Both the position numbers and the translations under genes were made by a program. From Stieleria tagensis (lineage in GTDB: Bacteria; Planctomycetota; Planctomycetia; Pirellulales; Pirellulaceae), in contig NZ_JAMYFE010000038.1 in the NCBI RefSeq assembly GCF_024129865.1, forward strand, positions 1-64,000: a DNA stretch of 64,000 nt, written 5' to 3'. Under the pieces are notes generated by a model. It saw only the letters and a program-made list of their open reading frames with translations. It searched no databases and had not been told where the DNA came from. Of this stretch, positions 26,077-36,600 are shown one piece after another; position 1 is the stretch's first letter, and each line of letters starts with the position of its first letter.

Positions 26077-29000
26077 ATGTCAGTTAAACTTGCTCGTCGC
26101 ATGGGGCATGCCGATTTATCCTTCGTTTTCATTGGAACCCAAGTTTTGCGATCTGCCCCCCGCGCTTTTGTTTTGTTGCTAGCCGTTGCTTTGGCATGTT
26201 TGCATGGGCCCGCGAATTTGGCCCCGGCCGAACAGGTCGCAGGTGCCCCGGTTGAGAGTCTGGCACAGCGCCGTGCCGAACTGCAGCAACAGTATCAATC
26301 TCAGATCGCGCCGCTGGTGACCTCGCACTGTGCGGTTTGCCACGATGCGACGGCGATGGAAGCCGGGTTGGATTTGACCGTGTTTCCCAACCTGGATTCG
26401 GTCGCCCAGTCGCATGTCATTTGGCAAACGATGCTCGACCGGATCAAAGCCGGCGAAATGCCGCCGGAGGATGCCGAGGAGTTGGATGCAAACCAACGCG
26501 ACCAGTTGGTCGAATGGATTGGTGATTTCTTGGCGCTGGAGGGTCAGCAGAATTCCGGTGATCCCGGGCCAGTGCTCGCAAGGCGACTGAGCAATGCCGA
26601 ATACGACAACACGATTCGTGATCTGACCGGTGCTGACATCCGCCCGACACAGACCTTTCCGATCGATCCGGCAAACGAAGCCGGTTTCGATAACTCGGGC
26701 GAATCGTTGACGATGTCACCGGCGCTGATGAACAAGTATCTGGAAGCGGCGCGTGCGGTGGTCGATCATCTGGTGCTGACGCCCGACGGAATTCGATTCG
26801 CCAGCCATCCGGTGATGACCGACACCGACCGTGATAAGTATTGTGTCAATCGCATCGTCGAATTCTATCGCCGCCAGCCGACCGACTACGCCGACTATTT
26901 GATGGCGGCTTGGACGTTGCACTCTCAACGCTCCGCCAGCGAGTCGCCGCCAGTCGTTTTGGACGAACAAATCAAAGCGGTCGCGGACCAATACGCAATC
27001 AGCGGGCGCTACTTGGCAACGGTTTGGGATGCACTGCACCGTCCGACCGGATCTGGTCCACTGGGCGAGTTGCAAGCACGTTGGCAACCGTTGGCCGCCG
27101 AAAACAATGACCAGGCGGCGAGGACGTCGTCACAGCAGATCGCTGACTGGATCGTAACAGAGCGAAAACGTTTTGAACCAGAATTTAAAAATCTGAATAT
27201 CGATGGAGTTCACAAAGGCACACAAGCCTTTGTGCTGTGGAAGAACGATCAATACGCCAATCATCGTCAGCGACCGGCAAGGGAGACGCTGCAACGCGAA
27301 CGCAGTGAAGATGCCAATGCCACTGACGATACAAACTGGGAACGCTATCGGTTGGATTGCGAACAGTTTTGTGCGGTGTTTCCGGATGCGTTTTACATTG
27401 CCGAGCGCGGTCGTGATTATCTAGGCAAGTCGCGCGACCAACAGGAAAAAGGTCGGCTGTTAAGCGCGGGTTTCCACAGCATGATGGGCTACTACCGTGA
27501 CGACCAACCACTGCAGGAACTGATCCTGGATGAAGCCGGTCGCAGCGAACTGGATGCACTGTGGCAAGAATTGGATTTCATCGCATCGGCGCCGCAGCGT
27601 CAGTATCAAGGTTTCCTGTGGTTTGATCGGACCGATTCACGTTTCATGCGCGAGCCTCAGTTCGATTTTGCCCGCCCCGAAGACGAAGCGTCACTGACCG
27701 AGCCGATGATCCAACGGTTGGCCGAAGTCTATTTGGCGAAAGCTGAACGCAGTGGCGGCACCGGCGTGGCGATGCAGGCGATCGCGGACTATTTCAGCAA
27801 CATCAATCAACAGATTCGCTGGGTGGAACGAACACGCGAAAGCAGTCAACCGGTACAGGTTGATGCGGTGATCGAGTTCGCCCAGCGTGCTTACCGGCGT
27901 CCGTTAAATGACAGCGAACGTGCCGAGATTCGCGAATTCTATCAATCGCTACGAGAGGTTGATCAGCTGAGTCACCACGAAGCGATCGAGGATTGTGTGC
28001 TGGCGATTTTGATGTCGCCCCATTTCTGTTATCGCGTCGATTTGTTGAGCGATAGCGATCAGACGCGAGCGCTGACGGATGTCGAACTCGCGAGTCGACT
28101 GAGTTATTTCCTGTGGTCCAGTATGCCGGATCAGGAATTGATGCGTCTGGCAACGGCGGGGCAACTGTCACAGCCGGACGAACTGAAGCGACAAACCGAA
28201 CGGATGCTGCGTGATCCGCGCTCGCGTGGGCTGGCGGTCGAATTCGGTGGGAACTGGTTGGATTTCCGTCGCTTTAAACAACACAACAGCGTCGATCGAA
28301 CCCGTTTTCCCAGCTTTGACGATTCCCTGCGATCGGCCATGTTCGAAGAACCGGTTCGCTTCCTTGTCGATTTGATTCAACAGGATCGTTCGGTGTTGGA
28401 CTGTTTGTACGCCAAGCGGACGTTTGTCAACGCGCCGCTGGCACGCCACTATGGGATGCCGGATTCGCCGCCGGGCGAATCCGAGTGGTGGCCGGTCACT
28501 GACGCTGACGAATTCGGCCGCGGCGGTCTGCTGTCGATGGCGGTGTTCCAAACCCAGAACGCCCCGGGTTTACGAACCAGTCCCGTCAAACGCGGATACT
28601 GGGTCGTGCGCCGATTGTTGGGCGAACGGATTCCACCCCCGCCGCCCGATGTTCCGGAACTGCCCAGCGACGAATCCCAGTTAGGCGATTTAACGCTGCG
28701 GGAAACGTTGGCTCGGCACCGCGACCACGCGAGTTGTGCCGGATGCCATGATCGGTTTGATGCGATCGGATTGGCATTCGAAGGCTTTGGTCCGGTCGGC
28801 GAACTGCGCGAGCTGGATTTGGGTGGCCGTCCGGTCGACACCAGTGCGGTGTTCCCCGATGGCCAACAACGAACCGGTGTCAGTGGTCTGAAACAGTACC
28901 TGCGAGCAAACCGAGAATCCGACTTCATCGCAAATTTGAGTCGTAAATTACTCAGCTATGCCTTAGGCCGATCATTGCAATTGTCCGATCAAAGCCTGTT

Positions 29001-29127
29001 GGACGAAATGAAACAGAACGCCCAGCGTGACGACTATCGATTCCGAAGTTTGGTCGACACCGTGGTCAATAGCCCGCAGTTTCTACGTAAACGGGGTCGG
29101 CACCCAGCAAATCTTGTCCGAGATTGA
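26077..29127 (+). CDS. Secreted cytochrome-domain DUF1587/1592/1588/1585 protein
   Basis: About 1016 residues with an N-terminal signal segment (about 28-45). A planctomycete cytochrome domain starts near 70, with the haem motif CAVCH (85-89). It is followed by DUF1587 (around SNAEYDNTIRDLTG), a long central region, DUF1595 and DUF1592 (RRPLNDSER, LASRLSYFLWSSMPD), DUF1588 (second CAGCH motif near the segment FDAIGLAFEGFGPVGE) and DUF1585 at the end. These proteins are typical of Planctomycetes and may take part in extracytoplasmic redox or polymer breakdown; the function is unproven. The start could be 26077 or 26104. DUF1552 follows. Confidence 0.88.
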   Translation: MSVKLARRMGHADLSFVFIGTQVLRSAPRAFVLLLAVALACLHGPANLAPAEQVAGAPVESLAQRRAELQQQYQSQIAPLVTSHCAVCHDATAMEAGLDLTVFPNLDSVAQSHVIWQTMLDRIKAGEMPPEDAEELDANQRDQLVEWIGDFLALEGQQNSGDPGPVLARRLSNAEYDNTIRDLTGADIRPTQTFPIDPANEAGFDNSGESLTMSPALMNKYLEAARAVVDHLVLTPDGIRFASHPVMTDTDRDKYCVNRIVEFYRRQPTDYADYLMAAWTLHSQRSASESPPVVLDEQIKAVADQYAISGRYLATVWDALHRPTGSGPLGELQARWQPLAAENNDQAARTSSQQIADWIVTERKRFEPEFKNLNIDGVHKGTQAFVLWKNDQYANHRQRPARETLQRERSEDANATDDTNWERYRLDCEQFCAVFPDAFYIAERGRDYLGKSRDQQEKGRLLSAGFHSMMGYYRDDQPLQELILDEAGRSELDALWQELDFIASAPQRQYQGFLWFDRTDSRFMREPQFDFARPEDEASLTEPMIQRLAEVYLAKAERSGGTGVAMQAIADYFSNINQQIRWVERTRESSQPVQVDAVIEFAQRAYRRPLNDSERAEIREFYQSLREVDQLSHHEAIEDCVLAILMSPHFCYRVDLLSDSDQTRALTDVELASRLSYFLWSSMPDQELMRLATAGQLSQPDELKRQTERMLRDPRSRGLAVEFGGNWLDFRRFKQHNSVDRTRFPSFDDSLRSAMFEEPVRFLVDLIQQDRSVLDCLYAKRTFVNAPLARHYGMPDSPPGESEWWPVTDADEFGRGGLLSMAVFQTQNAPGLRTSPVKRGYWVVRRLLGERIPPPPPDVPELPSDESQLGDLTLRETLARHRDHASCAGCHDRFDAIGLAFEGFGPVGELRELDLGGRPVDTSAVFPDGQQRTGVSGLKQYLRANRESDFIANLSRKLLSYALGRSLQLSDQSLLDEMKQNAQRDDYRFRSLVDTVVNSPQFLRKRGRHPANLVRD

Positions 29128-29182
29128 GAGCCGACGTTATCATAGGGTCCCGCCACCACCACAGCCCGCCGAGATTAAATCT

Positions 29183-30520
29183 GTGTCTACCCGCCCACCC
29201 AGCCGCCCGAATCGAATCTGCCGACGAACCGTTTTGCGTGGTGTCGGCGCCAGTCTTGGTCTGCCCTGGCTGGAATCCATGCCGGTTTGGGGAACCGAGC
29301 CGGTCGTCGACGATTCCCCACAGATCCCGCTCCGCTTCGGTGTCCAGTTCATGGCTTGCGGTGTCAACGCGGACCACTGGTGGGCCAAAGGTGCGGGCGA
29401 AGAAATGGAGCTGGGAAAGAGTCTGCAGCCGCTTGCCCCGCTGAAGTCCAAACTGAACTTCATCTCGGGGCTGTTCAACGAATCCGCGGTCGGTGTCGGC
29501 ATCCACCCCGGCCAAACCGGCAATATTCTTTCCGGGGCAGCGCTGCAAAAAGGTGCCGAACTGCGCGGTGGGATCAGCATCGACCAAGTGTTGGCAAACA
29601 GTATCGGTCAAGCGACGGTGCAACCGAGTCTGGTGCTCGGCTGCGAACAGCCGACGACCGGTTACCATGAAACCAATTTCTCGATGGCTTACAGTTCGCA
29701 TATCTCTTGGCAAAATGCGACTTCGCCGGTACCGATGGAAGTCTATCCGGCGCTGGCGTTCGACAGCCTGTTGGACAACCGCGGCAGTCGTCGCAACCAA
29801 AGCGTGTTGGACCGAGTCAAAGAACACGCCGAAAGTCTTAGCCGACGGGTCAGCGCAGGCGACAAAGTGAAAATCGAAGAGTACCTGTCCAGTGTGCGCG
29901 AGGTCGAGAAACGGATCGAACGGGTTCGCGCAAGACAGGACAAGGCGGCCGACCGCGCCAAAGCAGGCAACGTTTCAAAACGGATGAGCCGTCCCGACAG
30001 CGGGTTGCCGGAGGACATTCGCGAGCACATGAAATTGATGTGCGACATCATCGCGCTCGCCTTTCAAACCGACAAGACTCGCGTTGCGACGCTGTTGATG
30101 TGCCGCGATATCTCGGGGCTGTTCTATCCATTCTTGGACGTGCGGAGCGCCCACCATTCGGCATCCCACAAAGATTTGACAGATGACTTTGAACGGGTGA
30201 CACGCTACTACGTCAGCCAGTATGCCTACCTGGCGTCACGGCTGGACCAAATGAAAGAGGGCGAACAGTCCGTGTTGGATCATTCCTGTTTGTTGTTCAT
30301 CAACAACATGTGGTCCGGCAGCAAACACGATTCGACAAAGATCCCGTTGCTGCAGCTAGGCGGTTTAGGCGACACCGTGCAAACCGGACGCGTCATGGAC
30401 TACACCGACCGTCCGGACGACCAGCGCAAATTGTGCAGCTATTACCTGACATTGGCCCAACGAATGGGACTGTCACTCGATGCCTTCGGTGACGCCACGC
30501 GTCCCTTGGCCGGGGTTTAA
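29183..30520 (+). CDS. DUF1552 protein with Tat-like signal
   Basis: A 445-residue protein. The N-terminus holds a twin-arginine-like signal (CRRTVLRGVGASLGLPWLES). The body has RFGVQFMACGVNADHWWAKG, LNFISGLFN, a helical segment SVREVEKRIERVRARQDKA, and LFINNMWSGSKHDS near the end, matching the DUF1552 family. In Planctomycetes this family is regularly coded just after a DUF1592-type protein, as here, so the two are probably exported partners. GTG 29183 is chosen because it precedes the signal; an in-frame ATG at 29027 would overlap the upstream gene. Confidence 0.85.
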   Translation: MSTRPPSRPNRICRRTVLRGVGASLGLPWLESMPVWGTEPVVDDSPQIPLRFGVQFMACGVNADHWWAKGAGEEMELGKSLQPLAPLKSKLNFISGLFNESAVGVGIHPGQTGNILSGAALQKGAELRGGISIDQVLANSIGQATVQPSLVLGCEQPTTGYHETNFSMAYSSHISWQNATSPVPMEVYPALAFDSLLDNRGSRRNQSVLDRVKEHAESLSRRVSAGDKVKIEEYLSSVREVEKRIERVRARQDKAADRAKAGNVSKRMSRPDSGLPEDIREHMKLMCDIIALAFQTDKTRVATLLMCRDISGLFYPFLDVRSAHHSASHKDLTDDFERVTRYYVSQYAYLASRLDQMKEGEQSVLDHSCLLFINNMWSGSKHDSTKIPLLQLGGLGDTVQTGRVMDYTDRPDDQRKLCSYYLTLAQRMGLSLDAFGDATRPLAGV

Positions 30521-30815
30521 GCAGATTTCGAATTGCGTTTGGTGCAAAGTATTGATTGCACTAGCTCGACGCGTCACGGCTTGTCGATTGAATCAGCCGG
30601 CACGCGCTAGCGTCCGGTTCCAAATTCCTCGCCGGCGCGTTTTGAAGCCAGCGCTTTTACGGTAACCCGACGCGTCAGCGAGGGATTTAGGGTGTTAACG
30701 GGATCCCTCGCTCACGCTTCGGGTTACCAAAACCAATGCCCCACGTAAACGCGCACTTCCAAAACCCACCCATCGGGTTTGTGATGACAACCCAACTTCA
30801 AAGGCTTACACCGTG
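30521..30815. repeat. Intergenic region with dispersed repeats
   Basis: No gene is seen. About 30592-30622 matches 61450-61485 (agccggcacgcgct, then gtccggttcc). 30640-30750 contains acccgacgcgtcagcgaggg and, as an inverted partner, ccctcgctcacgcttcgggt, then ggttaccaaaaccaatgccc, which also occurs near 268-290. It forms a long imperfect inverted repeat. Confidence 0.65.
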
Positions 30816-32597
30816 GTGAAAAACTTGTTTCGAATCTGTTTCTGCGGCTTGATCGTGGCCTGCTGTGTTGGCAAATCCAATGGCATTTTGCGGGCGGATG
30901 ATCTGCAGCCCAAGGTGCTTTGCTACAACATTCACCACGCTGAAGGAATCGATGGCGTCGTTTCACTCGATCGGATCGCCGACGTCATTCGACGCTCCGG
31001 TGCGGATGTGGTTGCCTTGCAAGAGGTCGACCGGAACGTGCCTCGCTCCGGCGGCGTCGACCAAGCCCAACAGCTGGCCCAACGCTTGGGAATGCATTAC
31101 GTCTTTGGTGGCAATCTGCCGTTGCAAGGCGGTGAATATGGAAATGCGATTCTATCGAAGTACGAAATCCTAAGCTCCGTCAACCATCCACTTCCAAACC
31201 TGGGCGGCGGCGAACAGCGCGGCATACTGCAGGCGCGACTGGCCGGACCGGATAAGTCATTCACTCTACTGGCGACTCACTGGGATCATCGTGCAAATCC
31301 TGAACAACGAATCGCATCCGCCGAATTTGTCATCGAGTTGTCGAAAAAGATCGATGCAAATCACCCCTTGTTGTTGGCGGGCGATCTGAATGCGACGTCC
31401 ACCACCGCTGAAATTCGCCGACTCCAGTCCTCCTGGTCACGTGGTGACGCAGCATCACATCCGACCATTCCCGTCGCTGTTCCCGAACGTCAAATTGACT
31501 ATGTGATGACATCAATCAATCATGCTCCGGTCATCATCGAATCGACGGTTGTGATGGACGAGAAAGTTGCATCGGACCACCGCCCGATCTATGTCACGCT
31601 TTCATTCTCGGATTCCTCGGATCGCGCGAAACTTGTCTCGCGAATTTTGTTCGGATCGTGCATCGAGCAAGATCAACCGGCACCGATCCTTGCCACCATG
31701 GCGAGGGAACAGGCGGATCTGTTGCTGTTCTTAGGTGACAACATTTACGCCAACACCGAAGATGCGGATGAAATGCATCGCAAGTACCAGGAACTCGCTG
31801 CGATGCCTGAGTTCCAGCAGTTGATCAAACCGATCGACGTGATGGCGGTGTGGGATGACCACGACTATGGTGTCAACGACGGTGGTGCCGATTTCAAATT
31901 CAAAGTCGGCGCACAGCAACAGTTTGTCGATTTTTGGAGCCAAGCCAAACAGTTGCGATTCAAGCCCGGTCCGGGTGTCTACAGCAGCCGTGTGTTCGGG
32001 CCGGTCGGACGACGGGTCCAAGTCATCCTGTTGGACACGCGTTACTTTCGATCGCCGCTCAAGAAAGGCGAACGGCGTCTTGGTGGGCCATATTTGCCCG
32101 ACGCGGATGCCACCAAAACGATGCTGGGCGAAGCTCAATGGAATTGGTTTGAAACGCAGCTTCAACAACCGGCTGAAATTCGCTTGATCGGTAGTGGCAT
32201 TCAATGTCTGCCCAGTGCGGCAGGCCAAGAAACCTGGGCCAATCTGCCACTGGAACGCCAGCGACTACTGGACCTCGTCCAATCGGCGCGCAGCGGCCCC
32301 TCGGCTTCGCTGGTGGCGTTGTTAAGTGGTGACCGGCACTGGTCGGAACTGTCGATGGTTGCCACGGATCAGATGCCGCCGCTGTATGAACTCACCTCCA
32401 GCAGCTTGAATCAAAACCACCCTCGCGGCACACCGACTGAAAATACCCATCGAGCCAACCCCCGGACCTATCACAAGCCCAACTACGGCTTGGCAACCAT
32501 CGACTGGACCGGCAAGAAACCTAGTCTGACCTTGGAAATCCGTGACCAAGAGGGACAAACTCAATTGTCGCAACCAGTCGAGTTCACGACCGAATGA
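30813..32597 (+). CDS. Fused EEP-type phosphodiesterase and PhoD-like phosphatase
   Basis: A 594-residue exported protein (signal about 1-28, GTG start) with two phosphoesterase domains. Residues 33-265 are an endonuclease/exonuclease/phosphatase fold: YNIHHAEG, QEVD (Glu71), LLAGDLNAT and SDHRPIY. Residues about 275-590 are a PhoD-like metallophosphatase: FGSC, LFLGDNIY, WDDHDYG and LLSGDRHWSE. A phosphodiesterase joined to a phosphatase could free phosphate from nucleic acid or phospholipid head groups in two steps; this is inference. The last about 40 bases of the gene belong to the first unit of a tandem repeat. Confidence 0.86.
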   Translation: MVKNLFRICFCGLIVACCVGKSNGILRADDLQPKVLCYNIHHAEGIDGVVSLDRIADVIRRSGADVVALQEVDRNVPRSGGVDQAQQLAQRLGMHYVFGGNLPLQGGEYGNAILSKYEILSSVNHPLPNLGGGEQRGILQARLAGPDKSFTLLATHWDHRANPEQRIASAEFVIELSKKIDANHPLLLAGDLNATSTTAEIRRLQSSWSRGDAASHPTIPVAVPERQIDYVMTSINHAPVIIESTVVMDEKVASDHRPIYVTLSFSDSSDRAKLVSRILFGSCIEQDQPAPILATMAREQADLLLFLGDNIYANTEDADEMHRKYQELAAMPEFQQLIKPIDVMAVWDDHDYGVNDGGADFKFKVGAQQQFVDFWSQAKQLRFKPGPGVYSSRVFGPVGRRVQVILLDTRYFRSPLKKGERRLGGPYLPDADATKTMLGEAQWNWFETQLQQPAEIRLIGSGIQCLPSAAGQETWANLPLERQRLLDLVQSARSGPSASLVALLSGDRHWSELSMVATDQMPPLYELTSSSLNQNHPRGTPTENTHRANPRTYHKPNYGLATIDWTGKKPSLTLEIRDQEGQTQLSQPVEFTTE

Positions 32598-32656
32598 ACC
32601 AAGTCGCGCTTACCAAAAAGATAATGCCAGACGCGGAAGTGCAACGTTAGCGGCGC

Positions 32657-32733
32657 TGGTGTGGAGGATTTATCCGACCCGGGTGAGGGTTTCCTGCGAA
32701 GAACAAAACGGGTCGGATAAATCCTCCACACCA
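32657..32733. repeat. Dispersed long hairpin repeat, copy 2
   Basis: Same inverted-repeat arms as 168-244 around a different loop (ccgggtgagggtttcctgcg), inside the first tandem unit. Confidence 0.88.
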
Positions 32734-32804
32734 ACTTGCGCCCGGATAACGAGATCAACAGCCCGTAGCGGGTCGGGTTGGGAAAAGCCGGTGGCTTTGG
32801 GGGA

Positions 32805-32830
32805 GCGCCAGGTTGCACCTGGCCTACTGA
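32805..32830. repeat. Short palindromic element (ccaggttgcacctgg)
   Basis: Same family as the elements at 13178-13300, here inside the first tandem unit and repeated with it. Confidence 0.8.
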
Positions 32831-33023
32831 GATTTGCAGGGGGGCATACTGGTAGCAAGGCGATCTGATGATGGCCACAGTTGGGAACGACAATCACGCG
32901 CCCATGGGATCTGTCCCGCAGTCATCACTCAATTGTCGCAACCAGTCGAGTTCGCGACCGAGTGAACCAAGTCGCGCTTACCAAAAGAGAATGCCAGACG
33001 CGGAAGTGCAACGTTAACGGCGC

Positions 33024-33100
33024 TGGTGTGGAGGATTTATCCGACCCGGGTGGGGGTTTCCTGCGAAGAACAAAACGGGTCGGATAAATCCTCCACACCA
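33024..33100. repeat. Dispersed long hairpin repeat, copy 3
   Basis: Near-identical to copy 2, inside the second tandem unit. Confidence 0.88.
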
Positions 33101-33390
33101 ACTTGCGCCCGGATAACGAGATCAACAGCCCGTAGCGGGTCGGGTTGGGAAAAGCCGGTGGCTTTGGGGGAGCGCCAGGTTGCACCTGGCCTACTGAAAT
33201 TTGCAGGGGGGCATACTGGTAGCAAGGCGATCTGATGATGGCCACAGAGTGGAATGACAATCACGCGCCCATAGGATCTGTCCCGCAGTCATCACTCAAT
33301 TGTCGCAACCAGTCGAGTTCGCGACCGAGTGAACCAAGTCGCGCTTACCAAAAGAGAATGCCAGACGCGGAAGTGCAACGTTAACGGCGC

Positions 33391-33467
33391 TGGTGTGGAG
33401 GATTTATCCGACCCGGGTGGGGGTTTCCTGCGAAGAACAAAACGGGTCGGATAAATCCTCCACACCA
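33391..33467. repeat. Dispersed long hairpin repeat, copy 4
   Basis: Near-identical to copy 3, inside the third, partial tandem unit, about 175 bases before the giant gene. Confidence 0.88.
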
Positions 33468-33641
33468 ACTTGCGCCCGGATAGCGAGATCAATAGCCCGC
33501 AGCGCGTCGGGTTGGGAAAGGGCGGTGGCTTTGGGGAGCGCCAGGTTGCACCTGGCCTACTGAAACTTGCAGGTGGGGGCTTGGTGGGGGCATACTGGTA
33601 CCAAGCCGCCTTTCTTGTCTCCCGCACGCTTGGGGTTCTTC

Positions 33642-36600
33642 GTGACACGTCCACATCACGCGCGCCTGTGCGCTGCCATTGTCGTCTGGACTTTGACAAC
33701 GATCCTGCTGGCGTTCTCGCTGCCGCCGATCGCCCGCGCCCAGGACCCCGAGGCCCAGGACCCCGAAGCCCAAAACGCCGGGACACCGGACACCGACGAC
33801 CAAGAACGCATTGTCGTCGATCGCTATTTGCAGGTCTTGCTGCGTCGACCACGACCGGGCGTCGCGCTCGATCGGGTGTATGGCTATCACATCCAAAACG
33901 ATTCACTGGATCAGCTGCGGGAACAGCTGATCGGCAATCCCGCGACCGACGACGCCGGATCGCGGCAGATGGTTTGGGGGCTGATTCAGTTGCAGCGTGG
34001 CCAATCCGCTGACGCCGCAAAGATCTTGTCGGCGGCGGAATCGCTGTTGTCCGACGATGCGGCATGCAGTTTCTATCTCGGCCGCGCCTATTTGGCCGTG
34101 GGGCAAACCGAACAAGCCGCCGCGGCGATGGAGCGGGCGATTGACCGTGGGCCGCAGCGCTCCGAAGCGCTGCCGATGTTCACCGAGCTTGGTCGGATTT
34201 ACAGCCGGGCCGGTGAGAGCGACAAATCACTGTCGGTGTGGACACGGCTGGAACAGTTGTTTCCCGGTGACGCCCGGGTCGGCGGACAGATCGCCAGCAC
34301 CCTGGCCGAAGAAGGCAACATCGAAGCGGCCAAGCAGCGCTACGATCGGCTGGCTGCCGAAAGCGAGCAACCCGACCAAAAGATTGCCTTTGCCGTCCAA
34401 GCCGCTGAGATGCAGCGACGGATGGGACAGGTCGAGCAGGCCACCGAGGCACTCGAGCAAATCTTGGCTCGGCTGCGCCCCGGCAGTTGGCTGCACACCG
34501 ATGTCCGTAGCCGCATCGAAGCCGGGTTCTTGAAATCAGGCGATGTGGACGCGCTGGCGGATTACTACCAACAACAACTCACCGGTCGGCCGGATGACCT
34601 TGTTTTACGAATTCGGCTGGCGCGGATCATGGTCACAGCCGGACGGTTGACGGAGGCACAACGGTTATTGGAATCGGCGGTCCAGCGGGCGCCGGATGAC
34701 ATCGACGCGAGGTTGACGTTGATCGATGTGTTGGTTCAGCAAAACGCCATCCCCGCTGCGGCCGAGCAGTTTCAAGAACTGGAGAAGCTCGATCCTGGCA
34801 ATCCAGATCATCTGATTCGCTGGGGCCAGGTGTTACTGGACGACGGTGAAACGCCTTTGGAAGATCGCCGCGATGCAGCTGCCAAAATCTGGTTGCGACT
34901 GGCCGCTGCGCGCAGCGACGATGCGGTGACGCTATCGCAGATCGCGGATCGAATGCGGGGCATCGACCGCAGTGACGCGGCAATCAAACTTTACCGCCAA
35001 GCGATTGAAATCGAACCCAGCGCGCCCCAGTACCGTGAATACTTGGGCGAATACTTGTTTACGAAAAACCGCAAGGACGAGGCGATTGAGGTCTGGCAGT
35101 CGATTGCGGCGGATGATCGTCGCGGTCGCGAGTCGCTGGTGCGATTGGCCGAGGTCATGGGGACATTCAAACTCACCGAGCACGCGATGCAAGCTTGGCA
35201 GGATGCTTCGGCGTTCGATTTGACGTTTGCGCAGGAATTGCGATACGCCGAAAAATTGGTCGAGGCGCAATCGTACGACCAGGCCAGTGCACGGCTGGAC
35301 GTCGCAGCGAAAATCGCTGAAACACCGGATGAGTTAGACCAATTGTTGCAACAGCGAATCGCCGTCTATCAGGAATCGGGACAATTGCAGCAACAGATCG
35401 CACGCCTTGCGGCCCAATCGCAAACAGTTGAATCGCTGCGTCGATTGGCGTTGATGTATGGAGCGTGTGGCGATTTGACTCTCGCCCGGCAAGCGATTCG
35501 CAAGGCGGTCTCCCTGGAACCTGACAACATGGATCTGGTGTTGGTCGCTGCGGATCTAGCCGAACGCCAGAATCGTTTGGCTGACGCGGTCGAACTGTTC
35601 AAAACGCTGGCCGCGGATGACATCCGCTATCGCACCAACTACCTGCAGCGTGTCGCTGGTTTGCAAATTCGGTTGGGAGCAACGGACGATGCATTTCAAA
35701 CCTGTGAAGCGATCATTGATGCCAATCCGGCGAGTCCCGAGTCCTACCTGTTCTATGCCCGGATGGCATTTGACGTTCATCGTGACGAAGCAGCGGTGGC
35801 GGCGTTGCGGCGGGCAATGAGCGTGGCGCCACGCGACATCCTGCCGCGACGGATGTTGGCTGGCTACCTTGCGAACCGCTATCGGACCGATGAAGCCATT
35901 GATTTGTATTGGCAGGCACTTCGATTGCAAAATCAGCCGGACGACAAGATCAATCTGATCCGCGCGATGGCACCCCTATACGAGCGAAAGTCCGATTTGG
36001 AGGCGTTGGTCGGTCGGATCGAAGAACTCAATCGCCAGGACGGTGACCCGCGGATGACACGTTTAATGACCGCCGCGGCCTATGAAGCGGTTGGGGATTT
36101 TGGAGCCGCACGCGACGTCATCGACCAACTGTTGGCGGTCCAACCACGCGACCTACAGCTGTTGGAAACGATGGTGCGATTGACGGATCTCGCGAACGAA
36201 ATGGCATCAGCGGCCGAGTACCAACAACGGATCAACGAGTTGGCCGACACACCGGAGAATCGATTTAAATTGTTGCAATATCAAATGGATGCCGGAATCA
36301 TTGATGCCACGACAGCGCTTTCGCAGCGGATTGCATTTGATTCCGATCCATCGCGACTGAGACAGATGATTCAATCGGCCAGTCGTCGTGGCGAACTAAA
36401 AACGGCGCAAGAAATTTGTCGCCAAGCATTGCAAGCCGATGACAGCCTGTGGGATATCAAGCTTCTATTATCGCAGCTGTTGTTGATCGACCGATCTGGT
36501 GACGATTTTGAATCGGATCGCGCTCTCGCAATGCAATTGGCTCGCGAAGTCCGGGCGGCAAAGCTGCCCGATCAGACGCTACCACCGACAGGACAAACCA

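Larger units (their letters stand above)
32559..33607. repeat. Threefold tandem repeat of about 367 bp
   Basis: Units begin at 32559, 32927 and 33294, so the spacing is 368 then 367 bases; the third is incomplete and diverges near 33600. Each unit begins with the last about 39 bases of the phosphoesterase gene and contains a long hairpin, a short palindrome and tagcgggtcgggttgggaaa. Units 2 and 3 are closest to each other. The open frames inside are shared by all units and encode no known protein. The region between the two flanking genes is therefore made entirely by duplication. Confidence 0.93.

Noticed and set aside
32561-33264. Repeated frames of about 70-110 residues in the tandem units.
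   Set aside because: They occur identically in every unit and run through hairpin and palindrome sequence; no family, ribosome site or signal supports them.
32559-33607. Possible CRISPR array.
   Set aside because: The units are about 367 bases, nearly identical over the full length, with no spacers and no cas genes.
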